This document shows, one piece after another, positions 62,105 to 64,000 of a DNA stretch of 64,000 nt. Both the position numbers and the translations under genes were made by a program. The notes under the pieces were generated by a model. It saw nothing but the letters and a program-made list of their open reading frames with translations, ran no database searches and was not told where the DNA came from. The stretch is from Brevundimonas sp. SGAir0440 (lineage in GTDB: Bacteria > Pseudomonadota > Alphaproteobacteria > Caulobacterales > Caulobacteraceae). Numbering within the stretch: position 1 is the stretch's first letter; every line of letters starts with the position of its first letter. The DNA lies in the NCBI RefSeq assembly GCF_005484585.1, contig NZ_CP039435.1:2480001-2544000 (forward strand), in the 5' to 3' direction.

Positions 62105-63010
62105 TTGGCCCGCCTTTTCGACGCCTATATCGTCGCTGACTGGACCGCCGCCGAAACCAAGAAGCTCGGCGACGCCTCGCTGTGGATCGGCGTGGCCAAG
62201 CGCGACGTGCGTTTCCGCCTCTATACCGAGACACACAACGTCGCGACCCGGGCCGAGGGCGAAGCCCTGCTGGCCTCGATCCTGGCGGATCACAGAAAGC
62301 GCGGCGACCGGGTGCTGGTCGGGCTGGACTTCAATTTCGGTTATCCCGTCGGCACGGCCGCGCGGCTGAAGTTGGACGGAACCCCGTGGCAAGCCATGTG
62401 GAAGTTCATCGCCTCCAACATCGTGGACAAGGCCGACAACACCAACAACCGCTATCAAGTCGCGGCCAAGATGAACCGGCTGATGACCGACGAGGCCTGG
62501 CCTCTGTGGGGCGCGCCGGCCAAACAGGCCCAGCGCTGGTTGACCACGACCAAACCCCCGGCAGGCTCCGGCGCCGACATCCCCGAGTTCCGCGCCACAG
62601 AAAACGCAGCCCGCAAGGGCCGGCTTCAGCCCAAGAGCGTTTGGCAAATGCATGGCGCCGGCGCCGTCGGTGGCCAAACTCTGGTCGGGATCCCGGCTGT
62701 GCGGCGACTGCTGGAAAGCCTCGGCCCGTCAGGCGCCGTCTGGCCCTACGGCACCGGCTGGCGCACCCTGACCCCCGATGATGTCGAGCCGCTGTCCGCT
62801 CTCTTCGTCGAGGTCTGGCCGTCGATCTTCGAGACCAGACTGCAGCCGGGCGAGTTCAAGGACCAGGCCCAGGTCCGCTCCACGGCCGAGGCCCTCGCTC
62901 GGATGGACGAGGTCGGCGACCTAGCCAAGGCGTTCGCCCCGCCCAAGGACGCCACGCCCGAGCTGATCGCCCAGGTCGAACAGGAAGAAGGCTGGATTCT
63001 GGGCGTCTAG
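62105..63010 (+). CDS. Conserved hypothetical protein, RNase-H-like fold possible
   Basis: This 301-residue protein starts at a TTG (62105) with a strong AGGGAGG site 5 bp upstream. Its N-terminus (MARLFDAYIVADWTAAETKK) and the block VLVGLDFNFGYPVGTAARL recall proteins of the DUF429-like, RNase-H-like group. The region RATENAARKGRLQPKSVWQMHG also looks conserved. Similar sequences are sometimes annotated as cobalamin- or molybdopterin-related; I see no evidence for either in this window. Function is unknown. It converges on recN. Confidence 0.7.
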   Translation: MARLFDAYIVADWTAAETKKLGDASLWIGVAKRDVRFRLYTETHNVATRAEGEALLASILADHRKRGDRVLVGLDFNFGYPVGTAARLKLDGTPWQAMWKFIASNIVDKADNTNNRYQVAAKMNRLMTDEAWPLWGAPAKQAQRWLTTTKPPAGSGADIPEFRATENAARKGRLQPKSVWQMHGAGAVGGQTLVGIPAVRRLLESLGPSGAVWPYGTGWRTLTPDDVEPLSALFVEVWPSIFETRLQPGEFKDQAQVRSTAEALARMDEVGDLAKAFAPPKDATPELIAQVEQEEGWILGV

Positions 63011-63019
63011 AAAGTTTAG

Positions 63020-64000
63020 TCAGCCGATCAAGGCCCGCGCCGCTGCGCGGGCTTCATCGGTGATCTCGGCTCCCGACAGCATGCGCGCAATCTCTTCCTG
63101 ACGGCGCTGGTCGTCCAGGGCGACGACGGTGGTGGTGGTCAGGCCGTCGCGATCGGCCTTCATCACCTTCCAGTGGGCGTGGCCGCGGGCGGCGACTTGG
63201 GGGCTGTGGGTCACGACAAGGACCTGAGCCCCGTTCGACAGGCGTTTCAGGCGCGAACCGACGGCCTCGGCCACTGCGCCGCCGACTCCCTGGTCGACCT
63301 CGTCGAAGATCATCACGGGCTGGCGCATGTCCTCACGGCTCGCCAGAGCGGCCTTCATCGCCAGGGCGAAACGCGCCAGTTCACCGCCTGAAGCGATGGC
63401 GTCCAGAGGGCCGAAGTCGGTTCCGGCGTTGGTGGCGATCTGGAAGCGCACCGTCTCGACGCCGTCCGGCCCACGCCGGCCCTCGATCGGTTCCAGCGCC
63501 ACGCGGAACCGGGCGCGCTCCAGCTTCAGCGGGCCCAACTCGCCCATGACGGCGGCGGTCAGGCGTTCGGCGGCGGCTTCCCGCGCCGAGGTCAGGAAGG
63601 TGGCCGCCAGATCATAGTCTTCCGCCGCCTCGGCTGCCTTGCGCCCGGCGTTGGCCAGCGCCTCCTCGCCATCGTCGATCAGCCGCAGCTGCTCGCGCAG
63701 ACGAATGCGCAGGATCGGCAGGGCGTCGACGGTGGTGTGCAGCTTGCGGGCGGCGGCGCGCAGGGCGAACAGACGCTCCTCGGCCTTGTCCAGACGGCCG
63801 GGCTCATAATCGAAGGCGTCGGCGGCGGCGTCCACGGCGGCAAGCGCTTCCGCCGCCTCGACCATGGTGCGGTCGATCGCCTCCACGGCGGCCGACAGTT
63901 TGACGATGACCGGATGATCGCCCTCGGCGCCCGCCTGCCCGGCGCGCTGACGCGCATGTTCGACGGCCCTCAGCGCCGCGCCCAGCTTCTGGCTCAGCTT
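63020..64000 (-). CDS. recN: DNA repair protein RecN, C-terminal part (5' end outside window)
   Basis: The reading frame is open to the right edge of the window, so the N-terminal half with the Walker A motif is missing. The visible 326 residues show a coiled-coil segment and the C-terminal ATPase part: ASGGELARFALAMKAAL (signature), MIFDEVDQGVGGAVAEAVG (Walker B and D-loop) and VLVVTHSPQVAARGHAHW (switch His). RecN is an SMC-like protein that helps repair double-strand breaks, usually under LexA control; the promoter is outside the window. Confidence 0.93.
   Translation of the reverse strand, partial: KLSQKLGAALRAVEHARQRAGQAGAEGDHPVIVKLSAAVEAIDRTMVEAAEALAAVDAAADAFDYEPGRLDKAEERLFALRAAARKLHTTVDALPILRIRLREQLRLIDDGEEALANAGRKAAEAAEDYDLAATFLTSAREAAAERLTAAVMGELGPLKLERARFRVALEPIEGRRGPDGVETVRFQIATNAGTDFGPLDAIASGGELARFALAMKAALASREDMRQPVMIFDEVDQGVGGAVAEAVGSRLKRLSNGAQVLVVTHSPQVAARGHAHWKVMKADRDGLTTTTVVALDDQRRQEEIARMLSGAEITDEARAAARALIG

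Overview
The window is high-GC chromosomal DNA from an alphaproteobacterium of the Caulobacterales, most likely Brevundimonas. The evidence is a tandem flagellin locus with a FlaEY-like gene, CtrA-type sites (TTAACCAT, TTAA-N7-TTAA), a GAnTC methylation site, an alphaproteobacterial LexA box (GTTC-N7-GTTC), and a GyrA carrying Ala and Met at the E. coli Ser83/Asp87 positions, a combination reported for Brevundimonas. Genes are dense, many overlap by 1-4 bp, and TTG or GTG starts are common. I see no insertion sequence, integrase or CRISPR array. Layout: 0-12 kb holds a DUF2177/cyclopropane-fatty-acid-synthase-like pair, a two-subunit 3-oxoacid CoA-transferase, trmFO, an MFS/MarR divergent pair with a visible operator, and an isoprenoid/tRNA-modification group (squalene-synthase-like protein, polyprenyl diphosphate synthase, TrmN6-like methyltransferase, nucleotidyltransferase-fold protein, tgt). 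12-23 kb holds a hybrid histidine kinase, tRNA-Lys(TTT), a CaiB-type CoA-transferase/racemase, and tamA-tamB for outer-membrane biogenesis. 23-30 kb is an arginine succinyltransferase (AST) operon: an M20 peptidase, astA, astD, astB and a KgtP-like 2-oxoglutarate transporter. It has no astC or classical astE, so the M20 enzyme may do the last step. 30-42 kb is housekeeping: phenylalanine hydroxylase, HspQ, Ppx/GppA phosphatase, two tandem cyclophilins, coaD, a class IV aminotransferase, gyrA, sodC, DUF1003, an EamA transporter and ssb. 42-50 kb is a flagellar filament locus on the minus strand. In transcription order it has three type-A flagellins, flaG, a divergent flagellin and a large FlaEY-like beta-propeller protein. 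Three flagellin mRNA leaders share a pair of small hairpins with A-rich loops, and flagellin A has a canonical sigma-54 -24/-12 element just upstream of its hairpins. Directly beside it (50.2-53.1 kb) is a compact phage-type or gene-transfer-agent-type cassette: a DUF2793 glycine-rich fibre protein, a 51-residue acidic protein, a holin, an M15 endolysin and an overlapping Rz/Rz1-like spanin pair. All are joined by ATGA overlaps, and no head, terminase or integrase genes are nearby. This is the most unusual unit in the window. 53-64 kb returns to housekeeping: DUF4112, an endonuclease/exonuclease/phosphatase protein, CCA-adding enzyme, NUDIX hydrolase, DUF1285, GNAT, enoyl-CoA hydratase, a metallo-beta-lactamase-fold hydrolase, a Cys-repeat exported protein, xth and the 3' part of recN.
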